This document shows positions 42,272 to 50,700 of a stretch of 64,000 nucleotides of DNA, piece by piece (position 1 is the stretch's first letter; each line of letters opens with the position of its first letter). Source of the DNA: WHSW01 sp963769945 (GTDB taxonomy: Bacteria > Actinomycetota > Thermoleophilia > Solirubrobacterales > 70-9); NCBI GenBank assembly GCA_963769945.1, contig CAVYOA010000013.1, forward strand, positions 129,418 to 193,417. Direction: 5' to 3'. The notes under the pieces were generated by a model, which was not told the DNA's origin, did no database searches, and saw nothing but the letters and a program-made list of their open reading frames with translations. Position numbers and translations under genes: made by a program.

Positions 42272-43120
42272 ATGCCACTGAGTAACGAGGACGCTCACCG
42301 CATCGCCCGCGACGAGGGCGTCTCGCGGCCGATCTACTTCGTCGTTCGCGGCGGCGTCGTTCCCTTCATGCGACTGTGGTGGGGCCTGCGAATCTCCGGC
42401 GCGCAGCACATCCCAGCCGAGGGTGCGGCGATCATCACGCCCAACCACAAGAGCTTCTACGACAGCTTCTTTCTCGCCGCGGCGACCAAGCGCCACGTCC
42501 GCTTCATGGGCAAGTCGGAGCTGTTCGAGGGGCGCATGGGCAAGACCTTCGTTCGCCTCGGAGCGTTTCCGGTGCGCCGTGGTCAGTCCGATGCCGATGC
42601 GCTCGAGACGGCCCGCGAGATCCTCGAACAGGGCGGGCTGCTTTCGCTGTTTCCCGAAGGGACGCGAGTGCGCGATCCCGAGGGTCTTGGCGAGCCCAAG
42701 CGGGGTGCGGTGCGCCTCGCGCTGGAGACGGGCGCGCCGCTGATTCCGGCGGCGATCACCGGCACCGAGAAGCTCTTCTTTCACGGCGTTCCCCGACCGA
42801 CCACGGTTCGCGTCAGTTTCGGCACACCGATTGCCGTGGACGAGATCCCAGCAACTCCAGACGCCGCCGCGCAGTTGCTCGATGACGAGCTGTGGCCAAG
42901 CGTCGAGGGCGAGTTCGGACGACTACGCGCGCACCCAGGTCTGATCGCGGCCGGGCTCGCCGCGCTCGGCATTGGCGCGACGGTGGCGACGCGCCGCCGG
43001 CGCAGGTCCAAGAAGCGCAGGCCGAGTGGCGCCGATGAACTGCCGAGCGGCACCGATAACGTGACACTAGTCGACGAAATCTGCCGCTCGGCACGAATCG
43101 GGCCGCTCGGTAACGTTTAG
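42272..43120 (+). CDS. 1-acylglycerol-3-phosphate acyltransferase (PlsC family)
   Basis: PlsC-type acyltransferases add the second acyl chain of phosphatidic acid. The catalytic NHX4D motif is seen in PNHKSFYDSFF, the acyl-acceptor motif in LSLFPEGTRVRDP, and a third block in PLIPAAITGTEKLFF. A hydrophobic segment near the C-terminus (LIAAGLAALGIGATVA) followed by RRRRSKKRR adds a membrane-associated basic tail. Length is 282 residues. The gene sits between lipB and lipA, linking lipid and lipoyl genes; the reason is not known. Confidence 0.9.
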   Translation: MPLSNEDAHRIARDEGVSRPIYFVVRGGVVPFMRLWWGLRISGAQHIPAEGAAIITPNHKSFYDSFFLAAATKRHVRFMGKSELFEGRMGKTFVRLGAFPVRRGQSDADALETAREILEQGGLLSLFPEGTRVRDPEGLGEPKRGAVRLALETGAPLIPAAITGTEKLFFHGVPRPTTVRVSFGTPIAVDEIPATPDAAAQLLDDELWPSVEGEFGRLRAHPGLIAAGLAALGIGATVATRRRRRSKKRRPSGADELPSGTDNVTLVDEICRSARIGPLGNV

Positions 43121-43123
43121 GTC

Positions 43124-44089
43124 ATGAAACCGGTCGAGACGCCAACGCCAGATCGGGTCCACGTCACCCGCTCGCGCGCAAACCCGGGCGGCGCGACGTT
43201 CGAGGGACGCCCGTTTCGCGAGCGCAAGCCGAAGTGGCTCAAAGTTCCGGCGCCGGGAAGCCCCACCTACCGCGCGCTGAAGAAGTCGATCGCCGACGAC
43301 AACCTGCACACCGTCTGCGAGGAGGCCAACTGCCCCAACATCGGCGAGTGCTGGGAGCGCGGCACGGCAACCTTCATGATCCTCGGCGATGTCTGCACGC
43401 GGCGCTGCGGCTTTTGCAACGTGCAGACCGGGGTGCCGACGTGGAACGACCCGCTGGAGCCGCTGCGCGTTGCCACCCAGGTAAAGAAGATGGGCCTGAA
43501 GCACGCGGTGATCACATCCGTCGACCGCGACGATCTGCCCGACTACGGCGCCGGCGCCTTCGTCGGCGTCGTGCGCTCGATCCGGATGATGGCACCGGAG
43601 TGCAAGATCGAGCTGCTGACGCCCGACTTTCGCGGCCAGGAGATGCCGCTAGCCAAGGTCGTCCACGAGCGCCCCGATGTCTTCAACCACAACGTCGAAA
43701 CCGTGCCGCGGCTCTACCCGAAGGCTCGCCGCGGCTCGAACTTCCTGCGCTCGGCGAGGGTGTTGAGGATGGCGAAGGAGATGGGCGGCGGGCGCGTCGT
43801 CACGAAGTCGGGATTGATGGTCGGTCTTGGCGAGGAGTTCGACGAAATGATCGAAACGTTTGAGATCCTGCGCGCGCACGGCGTCCAGATCCTCACCGTC
43901 GGCCAGTACCTTCGCCCGACGGAGAAGCACCTGCCGGTGGTGCGCTACTGGCACCCCGACGAGTTCGACCGCCTGCGCGCGGCGGCCTATGAGATCGGCT
44001 TCGAATCGGTCGCGGCGGGGCCGCTCGTGCGCAGCTCCTACCACGCCGACGAGTCGGCGCGTGAAGTGGCTGAGCGGCAGGCGTCCTAG
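43124..44089 (+). CDS. lipA: lipoyl synthase LipA
   Basis: LipA is a radical-SAM enzyme that inserts two sulfurs into octanoyl groups on E2. The auxiliary cluster cysteines lie in CEEANCPNIGEC and the radical-SAM motif in CTRRCGFCNV. TSVDRDDLPDYGA and FNHNVETVPRLYPKAR follow, and the C-terminal RSSYHADE block with its serine is present. Length is 321 residues. It starts three bases after the plsC stop and is the last gene of the operon. Confidence 0.96.
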   Translation: MKPVETPTPDRVHVTRSRANPGGATFEGRPFRERKPKWLKVPAPGSPTYRALKKSIADDNLHTVCEEANCPNIGECWERGTATFMILGDVCTRRCGFCNVQTGVPTWNDPLEPLRVATQVKKMGLKHAVITSVDRDDLPDYGAGAFVGVVRSIRMMAPECKIELLTPDFRGQEMPLAKVVHERPDVFNHNVETVPRLYPKARRGSNFLRSARVLRMAKEMGGGRVVTKSGLMVGLGEEFDEMIETFEILRAHGVQILTVGQYLRPTEKHLPVVRYWHPDEFDRLRAAAYEIGFESVAAGPLVRSSYHADESAREVAERQAS

Positions 44090-44108
44090 CCGCCGGCGGT
44101 CCCTTCGA

Positions 44109-44615
44109 TCAGGCCGAGCAGGGCTGGCGGTCGTCCGCGGTGATCTCGTCCGCGCCCGCGGCCGGGCTCCGAAACCGCTGCTTGAACGTGAACGCGTAGG
44201 GCGTTGGGCCGTACTCGGCCAGGTACTCGAGGCGCTCGCGCGCATCGGCAGGCGTCGGCACGGTCCCAGCCTGTACCCACCACAGCGCGATGAAGATCTC
44301 CGCGATGCGGCTGAACCACTGGCGGCGGCGTCGCATCACCTCGAGGTGGGGTCCTGAATAGACGAAGTTCCACAGAGCATCCGCCGACTCCCAGACCGAC
44401 ATGTTGATCAGCAACCGCTCGTCGTCGAAGGCTTGGATCGAGGTGGCGTCGCCGGACTCGTCCTGAAGGCGCCAGACGAACCCGGGAGCACCGTCGGCGA
44501 GCGCGTTGATCGGCTCCAGGTTGGCGACGAACTCCGCCATCGTTGACGAGTCCATCGGTGCGACCGGCAGCGCGATGTTGACTTGGGCCAGATGCAGCTC
44601 GTGGCGCTTGGTCAC
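44109..44615 (-). CDS. DUF3291-type protein
   Basis: The protein has the features of the DUF3291 family: HELHLAQVNIALPVAPMDSS at the start, then NLEPINALADGAPGFVWRLQ and LLINMSVWESADALWNFVY, with HLEVMRRRRQWF. The function of this dimeric alpha-beta barrel-like group is not known to me. I chose the GTG at 44615 because the family's N-terminus begins there; an ATG at 44660 would add a non-conserved leader. It is convergent with lipA. The family assignment is by recalled sequence pattern. Confidence 0.8.
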   Translation of the reverse strand: MTKRHELHLAQVNIALPVAPMDSSTMAEFVANLEPINALADGAPGFVWRLQDESGDATSIQAFDDERLLINMSVWESADALWNFVYSGPHLEVMRRRRQWFSRIAEIFIALWWVQAGTVPTPADARERLEYLAEYGPTPYAFTFKQRFRSPAAGADEITADDRQPCSA

Positions 44616-44690
44616 GAGAGCAGCATAGGTGCGTAGGTCTGTAACCGATGAGCGCGACATGACTTCTGCCCAGCCGGTGTACTAGGGCCG

Positions 44691-44909
44691 GTGAACAGCA
44701 ACGACATCCGCACAGCCGTCCTCGGGATCGGGATCATCTTCTGCGTCGGGCTGCTGGCAATGACGGCGGCGGTGGTCGCCGAGATCGACATCCAGCAGTG
44801 GAATCTGTCCAGCTTGCTGTTGATCGGCTTCATCGTCTTTGGCATTGCGATCATCGCGATGATCCTGCTGGCGCTGATCAGCGCCCTGCGAAATCCGCCA
44901 GACGAGTAA
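44691..44909 (+). CDS. small two-helix membrane protein
   Basis: The 72-residue protein starts at GTG 44691 and has two hydrophobic helices: AVLGIGIIFCVGLLAMTAAV and LLLIGFIVFGIAIIAMILLA, joined by a short polar loop EIDIQQWNLSS. No family is recognised. It is divergent from the DUF3291 gene and precedes the lipoprotein gene by about 90 bases. Confidence 0.55.
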   Translation: MNSNDIRTAVLGIGIIFCVGLLAMTAAVVAEIDIQQWNLSSLLLIGFIVFGIAIIAMILLALISALRNPPDE

Positions 44910-45001
44910 CACCGCCGCTTTCATTTGCCAGTCATCTGCGATCGCCACGGTCGCCTCATCAATCGACGCCGGCTTCAGCCGGCAGACCCGAGGAGACCGA
45001 G

Positions 45002-45769
45002 ATGACTTTGAAGACCAAGCTCGCACTGACCATCGGCGTCGCGGCGGCAGTCGTAGGGATCGCCGCCTGCGGCGGCTCCGCTTCCGCCGGCGAGCCAACC
45101 TCAGGCAGCGATCTGCCGCAGGGCAGCGAGCACGTCGAGCTCGATCCGGCCGAGTTCACGACCGAGATCGACAACCCGTACTGGCCGATGGCCGTCGGCA
45201 ACAAGTGGGTTCTGAGCGAGACGGACACCACTGGCGCCCGCGAGAAGATCGTGGTCGAGGTCGTCGACGAGACGAAGTTGATCGCCAACGGCGTCGAAGC
45301 ACGCGTCGTTCGCGATACGGCGACCGCGGACGGTGTTCCGATCGAGATCACCGACGACTGGTTCGCCCAGGATTCGGCCGGAAACGTCTGGTACCTCGGC
45401 GAGTACGTGACCAACTTCGAGGACGGCAAGCCCGTCGACCACGAGGGATCGTTCGAGGCAGGCGTCGACGGCGCCGAGGCCGGTGTCGCGATGCCCGCCG
45501 ACCCGCAGGCGGGGATGGAGTATCGCCAGGAGTACTACGCGGGCGAGGCCGAGGACCAGGGCGCGGTCGTGACTGTCGGGGAAGAGCAGGTCCAGGTTCC
45601 CTTCGGCTTCTTCGACGAGGGCGTACTCATGACCCGAGACCTCAACCCGAACGAGCCCAAGACGCAAGAGCTCAAGTTCTATGCGCGCGGTGTCGGGCCC
45701 CTGCTGAGCTTCCATACTGATGGCGACGGCGGGCGCGCGGCGCTGGTCAGCTTCGAGCGCGGGAAGTAG
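45002..45769 (+). CDS. putative lipoprotein of unknown function
   Basis: The ATG at 45002 has GAGGA upstream and opens a lipoprotein signal peptide: TKLALTIGVAAAVVGIAACG, with the lipidated Cys23. The mature part is about 230 residues, acidic, with segments NPYWPMAVGNKWVLSETDTT, ITDDWFAQDSAGNVWYLGEY and ELKFYARGVGPLLSFHTDGD. These resemble secreted beta-rich proteins that are often just called hypothetical lipoproteins. No catalytic residues can be pointed to. The gene lies between a small membrane protein gene and an acyl-CoA dehydrogenase gene, both on the same strand. Confidence 0.75.
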   Translation: MTLKTKLALTIGVAAAVVGIAACGGSASAGEPTSGSDLPQGSEHVELDPAEFTTEIDNPYWPMAVGNKWVLSETDTTGAREKIVVEVVDETKLIANGVEARVVRDTATADGVPIEITDDWFAQDSAGNVWYLGEYVTNFEDGKPVDHEGSFEAGVDGAEAGVAMPADPQAGMEYRQEYYAGEAEDQGAVVTVGEEQVQVPFGFFDEGVLMTRDLNPNEPKTQELKFYARGVGPLLSFHTDGDGGRAALVSFERGK

Positions 45770-45795
45770 CGCTGTGTGGCTAGAGTCCCGCGCCC

Positions 45796-47514
45796 TTGTC
45801 CGAGCTGCTGTTCAACCCGCGCGCCTACGACGCTGCCGATCTCGATCCCGAGGCGAAGCGGATCATGCTGGCGACGATCGAGTTCTTCGAGTCGCGCGGC
45901 AAGCAGGTGCTCAAAGAGCACGACCGCGAGCAGCGCTGGTACTCCGACTTCCTCGAGTTCGTCAAGCGCGAACGGGTCTTCGCAACGCTGCTGACGCCCG
46001 CGCGCGACGGCGACGGAGACGCCGACAAGCGCTGGGACACAAAGCGGATCTGCGCCTTCAACGAGATCACCGCCTTCTACGGGCTCGTCTACTGGTACAC
46101 GTGGCAGGTCTCGATCCTCGGCCTGGGGCCGATCTGGCAAAGCGACAATGAGGCGGCGCGGGCGCGGGCAGCGCAGCTGCTCGACGAAGGCGCGATTTTC
46201 GCCTTCGGCCTCTCCGAGAAGGCCCACGGCGCCGATATCTATTCCACCGACATGGTGCTGACGCCCGACGGCAATGGCGGCTTCAGCGCTCGCGGCGGCA
46301 AGTACTACATCGGCAACGGCAACCTCGCGGGCATGGTCTCGGTGTTCGGACGGCGTAGCGACATCGAGGGCCCGGAGGGCTATGTGTTCTTCGCCGCCGA
46401 CAGCCAGCACTCGAACTACCGGCTGGTCAAGAACGTAGTCAGCTCGCAGTCGTACGTGAGCCAGTTCGAGCTTGAGGATTACCCGGTAGGCGAGGAAGAC
46501 GTGCTACATGCCGGCCCGGCTGCCTTCGACGCCGCTCTGAACACCGTCAACATCGGCAAGTTCAACCTCGGCTTCGCCTCGATTGGGATCTGCGAGCACG
46601 CGCTTTATGAGGCGATCACCCACGCCGATGCTCGCGTCCTCTACGGGATGCAGGTCACCGACTTCCCCCACGTGCGCCAAGCGTTCGTCGATGCCTACGC
46701 GCGGCTAGTGGCGATGAAGCTGTTCGCCGAACGGGCGATCGACTACATGCGCTCGGCGACGGCTGAGGATCGGCGCTATTTACTGTTCAACCCGGTGACG
46801 AAGATGAAGGTGACGACCGAGGGCGAGAAGGTGATCGACCTGCTCTGGGACGTGATCGCGGCCAAGGGCTTTGAGAAGGACATGTACTTCGAGATGGCGG
46901 CACGCGACATCCGCGCGCTGCCGAAGCTCGAGGGGACGGTGCACGTGAACATGGCGCTGATCTTGAAGTTCATGCCCGCCTACCTGTTCAGCCCGGCGGC
47001 TGTAGACGACGTCGAGGTGCGTGACGATCCAGCCGACGACGGGTTCCTCTTTCGCCAGGGAAAGGCGCGCGGGCTGGGCCAGATTCGCTTTCAGGAGTGG
47101 AGCCTTGCCTACGAAGCGTTTGCCGGCGTCGCCAACGTCGCCAGGTTCCTCGAGCAGGCCGAAGGCTTGAAGGCGCTGCTGACTAGCGCGCCGCCATCGG
47201 AGTCGCAGATCAAGGACCCCGATTTCATGCTCGCGCTCGGCGAGCTGTTCACGCTCGTCGTCTACGGCCAGCTGATCTGCGAGCGGGCGGCGATCGTCGG
47301 CGTCGACGAGGCGATCATCGATCAGATCTTCGACGTCATCGTGCGCGACTTCTCGGCCTACGCGGTTGCGCTACACGGGCGCACGGCTTCGACTGACGAG
47401 CAGCAGGCGTGGGCGCTTGAGAACGTCCGCAAGCCGGTAGTCGACGGCGAGCGCTTCGGCAAGGTTTGGGGTCAGGTTCGGGGTCTCGCGGGCGCGTATG
47501 AAATGCGCCCGTAG
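45796..47514 (+). CDS. acyl-CoA dehydrogenase family flavoprotein
   Basis: The 572-residue protein is longer than the usual 380-400-residue acyl-CoA dehydrogenases, with an extended N-terminus and a C-terminal helical region. Family signs are GAIFAFGLSEKAHGADIYST (substrate/FAD region), SARGGKYYIGNGNLAGMVSV and VNIGKFNLGFASIGICEHAL. A catalytic glutamate cannot be placed confidently. The start is TTG at 45796. It might act on a long or unusual acyl-CoA substrate. No beta-oxidation partners are adjacent, so the pathway is unknown. Confidence 0.85.
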   Translation: MSELLFNPRAYDAADLDPEAKRIMLATIEFFESRGKQVLKEHDREQRWYSDFLEFVKRERVFATLLTPARDGDGDADKRWDTKRICAFNEITAFYGLVYWYTWQVSILGLGPIWQSDNEAARARAAQLLDEGAIFAFGLSEKAHGADIYSTDMVLTPDGNGGFSARGGKYYIGNGNLAGMVSVFGRRSDIEGPEGYVFFAADSQHSNYRLVKNVVSSQSYVSQFELEDYPVGEEDVLHAGPAAFDAALNTVNIGKFNLGFASIGICEHALYEAITHADARVLYGMQVTDFPHVRQAFVDAYARLVAMKLFAERAIDYMRSATAEDRRYLLFNPVTKMKVTTEGEKVIDLLWDVIAAKGFEKDMYFEMAARDIRALPKLEGTVHVNMALILKFMPAYLFSPAAVDDVEVRDDPADDGFLFRQGKARGLGQIRFQEWSLAYEAFAGVANVARFLEQAEGLKALLTSAPPSESQIKDPDFMLALGELFTLVVYGQLICERAAIVGVDEAIIDQIFDVIVRDFSAYAVALHGRTASTDEQQAWALENVRKPVVDGERFGKVWGQVRGLAGAYEMRP

Positions 47515-47523
47515 CCGGCGCGC

Positions 47524-47994
47524 TCAGCCGACCGAGAGAACTTCGAGCTTCTTCTCGCCGCGCGGCGTCGCGTAGACGACCTCGTCACCGGCGCTGGCGC
47601 CGAGGAGCGCCTTGGCGACCGGGCTGTCGACCGAGAGCTTGCCCTCGGGCACGCTTGATTCCAGCGGGTGGACGAGCGTCACCTCGGCTTCGTTGCCCGT
47701 GGAGGCGTCGCGGTAGGTGACCCGCGAGCCGACATCGGCAGCGCCTCCTGCGGCGGGGGTGTCGATCACCTCGGCGTTGGCGATGTGGTGCTCGAGCACG
47801 CGAATCCGCGATTCGTTTAGCCCCTGCTCGTTTCGGGCGGCGTGGTACTCGGCGTTCTCCTTGAGGTCGCCGAACTCCCGTGCGACCTTGATCGCGGCGA
47901 CAATCTCGGCCCGCTTGACCTCGGTCCGCTCCTTCAGCTCTGCCTCTGCCTCGGCTAGCCCCTCGGCGCTGATCTGATGCTTCGCCTCGTTCAC
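47524..47994 (-). CDS. greA: transcription elongation factor GreA
   Basis: GreA rescues backtracked RNA polymerase by stimulating RNA cleavage. The N-terminal coiled coil is present with its acidic tip in REFGDLKENAEYHAARNEQG, and the C-terminal FKBP-like domain has GSRVTYRDASTGNEAEVTLV and SPVAKALLGASAGDEVVYAT. Length is 156 residues. I placed the start at the GTG at 47994, which leads directly into NEAKHQISAEGLAEAEAELK; the longer open frame upstream is non-conserved. Confidence 0.94.
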   Translation of the reverse strand: MNEAKHQISAEGLAEAEAELKERTEVKRAEIVAAIKVAREFGDLKENAEYHAARNEQGLNESRIRVLEHHIANAEVIDTPAAGGAADVGSRVTYRDASTGNEAEVTLVHPLESSVPEGKLSVDSPVAKALLGASAGDEVVYATPRGEKKLEVLSVG

Positions 47995-48089
47995 GGTCGG
48001 AGAAGTTAGCGGAGGTGCACCGAACCCTCCGTTCGTGCGGCGGCTCGCCTCACTGACCGGGATCAGGGCGCCAGCTCCGTGATGGTCGT

Positions 48090-48644
48090 CTAGGACTTCC
48101 TTGGCTCGTAGCGCAACGCCACTGCCCCCGAGCCGAACTCCATCCGGCCCACGAGCTTCAAGTCGACATGCTTGGATAGCCCCGCGAACAACGTCGGCCC
48201 ATGGCCCGCAAGCCTTGGCTGCACGACAAACTCGTATTCGTCGATCAATCCCAGCTCCGCCAATGCCAGCGGAAGCTTCACGCCTCCCACGAACAGTCCC
48301 TTGCCCGACTCCCGCTTCAGCTCCTGAACGGCTTCTCCCAAATCGTCCCCGCGCACGAGCTCCGCGTTCCAATCGACCCGGTCCAGGGTGCTCGATACGA
48401 CGTACTTCTTTGCCGCATCGATCGTCCGGCCGAAAGGCGCCGTCCAATCAGGCATCGCTTCCGTCTGTCCAGGCGGCCGCCAGGCTGACTCCATCATCTC
48501 GTAAGTCACCCGGCCGAAGAGCAGCGCGTCGGCCTGCTCGAGAGTCTCCGTGGCGTGACGATGTGTCTCTTCGTCCGGGGAACCTGCGCGGTGATCGCAG
48601 CATCCGTCCAAGGTGACGTTTATGGAGTATCGAAGAGGTCGCAT
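48090..48644 (-). CDS. dihydrofolate-reductase-fold protein (RibD C-terminal-like)
   Basis: This 184-residue protein belongs to the group of small DHFR-fold reductases often annotated as dihydrofolate reductase family. It starts RPLRYSINVTLDGCCDH and contains ADALLFGRVTYEMMES, KYVVSSTLDRVDWNAELV, a nucleotide loop GLFVGGVKLPLALAELGLID and the end block YEFVVQPRLAGHGPTLF. The real substrate is usually unknown and it is probably not the essential DHFR. It is separated by 95 bases from greA on the same strand. Confidence 0.9.
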   Translation of the reverse strand: MRPLRYSINVTLDGCCDHRAGSPDEETHRHATETLEQADALLFGRVTYEMMESAWRPPGQTEAMPDWTAPFGRTIDAAKKYVVSSTLDRVDWNAELVRGDDLGEAVQELKRESGKGLFVGGVKLPLALAELGLIDEYEFVVQPRLAGHGPTLFAGLSKHVDLKLVGRMEFGSGAVALRYEPRKS

Positions 48645-48725
48645 CGTCTAAAGGCTAGGCCGGAAGGCGAAGCCGGTCAATCTGTCCCTCACGGCCGGCA
48701 TGGCACCAAGCAACCAACCAGGGGA

Positions 48726-48798
48726 TGGAGCCAGCCGGGCTCGAACCGGCGACCTCCGCGTTGCAAACGCGATGCTCTTCCAACTGAGCTATGGCCCC
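48726..48798 (-). tRNA. tRNA-Ala (UGC)
   Basis: On the minus strand a full cloverleaf is seen: acceptor GGGGCCA with TGGCTCC, D stem GCTC/GAGC, anticodon loop TTTGCAA (anticodon TGC), T arm GCCGG-TTCGAGC-CCGGC and discriminator A. CCA is not encoded. Confidence 0.96.
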
Positions 48799-48832
48799 AA
48801 GCAACCCATTCTACGAATGTGCTGAGCGGGAT

Positions 48833-49210
48833 TCAGTCGTTGATCAGGTCTCCAAACACACGGGTCTCCTTCGCCTCCTTGCATTTCTTGTTGCGCTTGA
48901 CCTTGACCGTGATCTTGTCCGAATCCGGAGGCGCCGGGCCTTCGATCGTCCAGTTGCCCTTGTCGTCGGTCGTGGTTTCGCCGATCACGAACGGCGGATC
49001 CGAGTTGTGAATCAGCGTTACCTTGCGGCCGCTACGACACTTGCCGCCGACCTTGCCCTCGTACTTCGCGGTCCCGGGAGAGTCGCCGTCAGTGACCGAG
49101 GTGAACTTGACGGTCGTTGCGCTCTTCCCCGCGAAGGTGGTTTGGGTCCCCGCAGCCAGCATCGCCAAGGCGGCTAGCGCCAGCAGGACCATCTTCCTGA
49201 TGCTCATCAT
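48833..49210 (-). CDS. small secreted protein with an Ig/transthyretin-like repeat
   Basis: From the ATG at 49210, with GGGGG just upstream, there is a signal peptide (MMSIRKMVLLALAALAMLAA) and a mature part of about 100 residues. It has a single beta-rich domain: KYEGKVGGKCRSGRKVTLIH, then FVIGETTTDDKGNWTIEGP. The DDKGNWTI pattern resembles carboxypeptidase-regulatory or transthyretin-like beta sandwiches that bind sugar or protein. Two cysteine pairs may form disulfides. A second ATG directly follows the first and could be used. Function is unknown. Confidence 0.65.
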   Translation of the reverse strand: MMSIRKMVLLALAALAMLAAGTQTTFAGKSATTVKFTSVTDGDSPGTAKYEGKVGGKCRSGRKVTLIHNSDPPFVIGETTTDDKGNWTIEGPAPPDSDKITVKVKRNKKCKEAKETRVFGDLIND

Positions 49211-49317
49211 GAGCCCCCTTCGATTCGCTGGTCCGACCATAGCTCGGCGCCAGAAACCCGTCAAGGTGTGCGAGGATCGCCGCTGAGCCTCGGGGCCGAC
49301 CAAGGAGGAGGAGCGCA

Positions 49318-50667
49318 ATGTCTGAAACCGAGACGAGCACGCCGGTCGGTGACCGTGAGCATCCCGACAAGTCGCCGGAGACGACCGAGAAAGCCAAGTC
49401 CGAGAACAACGGCAAGTCCAGCGGCGGCGCCGAGATCTCGAACCTCGACATCGTCCGTCACTACTTCGACATCGCCGCCGATCACCTCGGCCTTGCCGAC
49501 GACATCCGGGTCGTTTTCTGGACGCCTTATCGCGAGGTCACCGTGCAGATCCCGGTCAAGCTTGCCGACGGCAAGACCCACGTCTACTCCGGCTATCGCA
49601 TTCAGCACAACGGCGCTCGTGGCCCCTACAAGGGCGGCATCCGCTTTCACCCCGAAGTCGACGTCGACGAGGTCCGCGCGCTCGCCTCGCTGATGACCTG
49701 GAAGACCGCTGTCGCCGGCGTCCCCTTCGGCGGCGCCAAGGGCGGCATCAACTGCCCGACCGACGAGCTCGAGCCCAGTGAGCTGCAAAAGGTTGCGCGC
49801 TCGTTCATGGACAAGATCGAAAAGGTGCTCGGGCCGACGCGCGACATCCCCGCTCCCGACGTCGGCACCAACGCTCAGGTGATGGCCTGGTTCATGGACG
49901 AGTACGGAAAGCTCCACGGCCACACGCCGGCGATCGTCACCGGCAAGCCGATCGCGCTCGAGGGCTCGCTCGGGCGCGAAGCGGCGACCGGTCGCGGCTG
50001 CGTCTACATGTTTCGCGAGGCAGCGCCGCAACTGGGACTCAGTCCCGGCGACACCACCTTCGTCGTCCAGGGGTTTGGCAACGTCGGCTCCTGGGCGGCG
50101 CGGATCCTGCAGCAACTGGGGGCGAAGATGGTCGCCGTCTCCGACGCCAACGGCGCGATCAAGCAAAGCGACGGAATCGACGCCAACGATCTGCAAGAGC
50201 ACATCGCAGCCGGCAAAGCGATCACAGATTTTCCCGGAGTCGAGGAGATCGATCCGGACGATCTTGTCGCCGTTGCCTGCGACGTCTTCATCCCGGCGGC
50301 ACTCGGCGGCATGATCCATGAGCGAAACGCCGACCGCATGGACTGCAAGGTGATTGTCGAGGGCGCCAACAGCCCCACCACTCCGGCTGCCGACAAGATC
50401 CTCACCGACAAGGGCGTCTACATCATCCCCGACCTGATGGCAAATGCCGGCGGCGTCGTCGCCTCCTACTTCGAGTGGGTGCAAAACCTTCAGCACTTCA
50501 ACTGGGAGGAGCGCGAGGTCAACGACCGCCTCGGCACGATCATGCGCCGCGCCTACCGCGACGTCTCGGGCCGGGCGAAGGAGGAAAAGCTCAGCCTCCG
50601 CGAAGCCGCCTACCTGGTCGGTATCGAACGCGTCCACGAAGCCGCAAGAATCCGCGGCTACGTTTAA
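49318..50667 (+). CDS. gdhA: glutamate dehydrogenase
   Basis: This 449-residue enzyme interconverts glutamate and 2-oxoglutarate with NAD(P). After an acidic, low-complexity N-terminal tail of about 40 residues, the core reads GYRIQHNGARGPYKGGIRFH, the catalytic lysine block FGGAKGGINCPTDELEPSEL, and PAPDVGTNAQVMAWFMDEYG. The nucleotide motif is FVVQGFGNVGSWAARILQQL. The ATG at 49318 has an excellent AAGGAGG about 10 bases before it. A strong hairpin terminator follows the stop. The symbol is a family guess, since hexameric NAD- and NADP-specific types are hard to tell apart here. Confidence 0.94.
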   Translation: MSETETSTPVGDREHPDKSPETTEKAKSENNGKSSGGAEISNLDIVRHYFDIAADHLGLADDIRVVFWTPYREVTVQIPVKLADGKTHVYSGYRIQHNGARGPYKGGIRFHPEVDVDEVRALASLMTWKTAVAGVPFGGAKGGINCPTDELEPSELQKVARSFMDKIEKVLGPTRDIPAPDVGTNAQVMAWFMDEYGKLHGHTPAIVTGKPIALEGSLGREAATGRGCVYMFREAAPQLGLSPGDTTFVVQGFGNVGSWAARILQQLGAKMVAVSDANGAIKQSDGIDANDLQEHIAAGKAITDFPGVEEIDPDDLVAVACDVFIPAALGGMIHERNADRMDCKVIVEGANSPTTPAADKILTDKGVYIIPDLMANAGGVVASYFEWVQNLQHFNWEEREVNDRLGTIMRRAYRDVSGRAKEEKLSLREAAYLVGIERVHEAARIRGYV

Positions 50668-50672
50668 GTCAG

Positions 50673-50700
50673 TCTGAGGCGGCGCCCCCGCCGCCTCAGA
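50673..50700. terminator. bidirectional hairpin terminator
   Basis: The arms TCTGAGGCGGCG (50673-50684) and its exact complement (50689-50700) are separated by CCCC. Twelve perfect pairs lie six bases after the glutamate dehydrogenase stop and cover the stop codon of the convergent gene. It can serve both strands; a T run is missing on either side. Confidence 0.65.

Noticed and set aside
48648..48720. tRNA-like sequence TCGTCTAAAGGCTAGGCC on the plus strand
   Set aside because: It resembles a D arm of a Glu/Gln-type tRNA, but no matching acceptor strand, anticodon arm or T arm follows.
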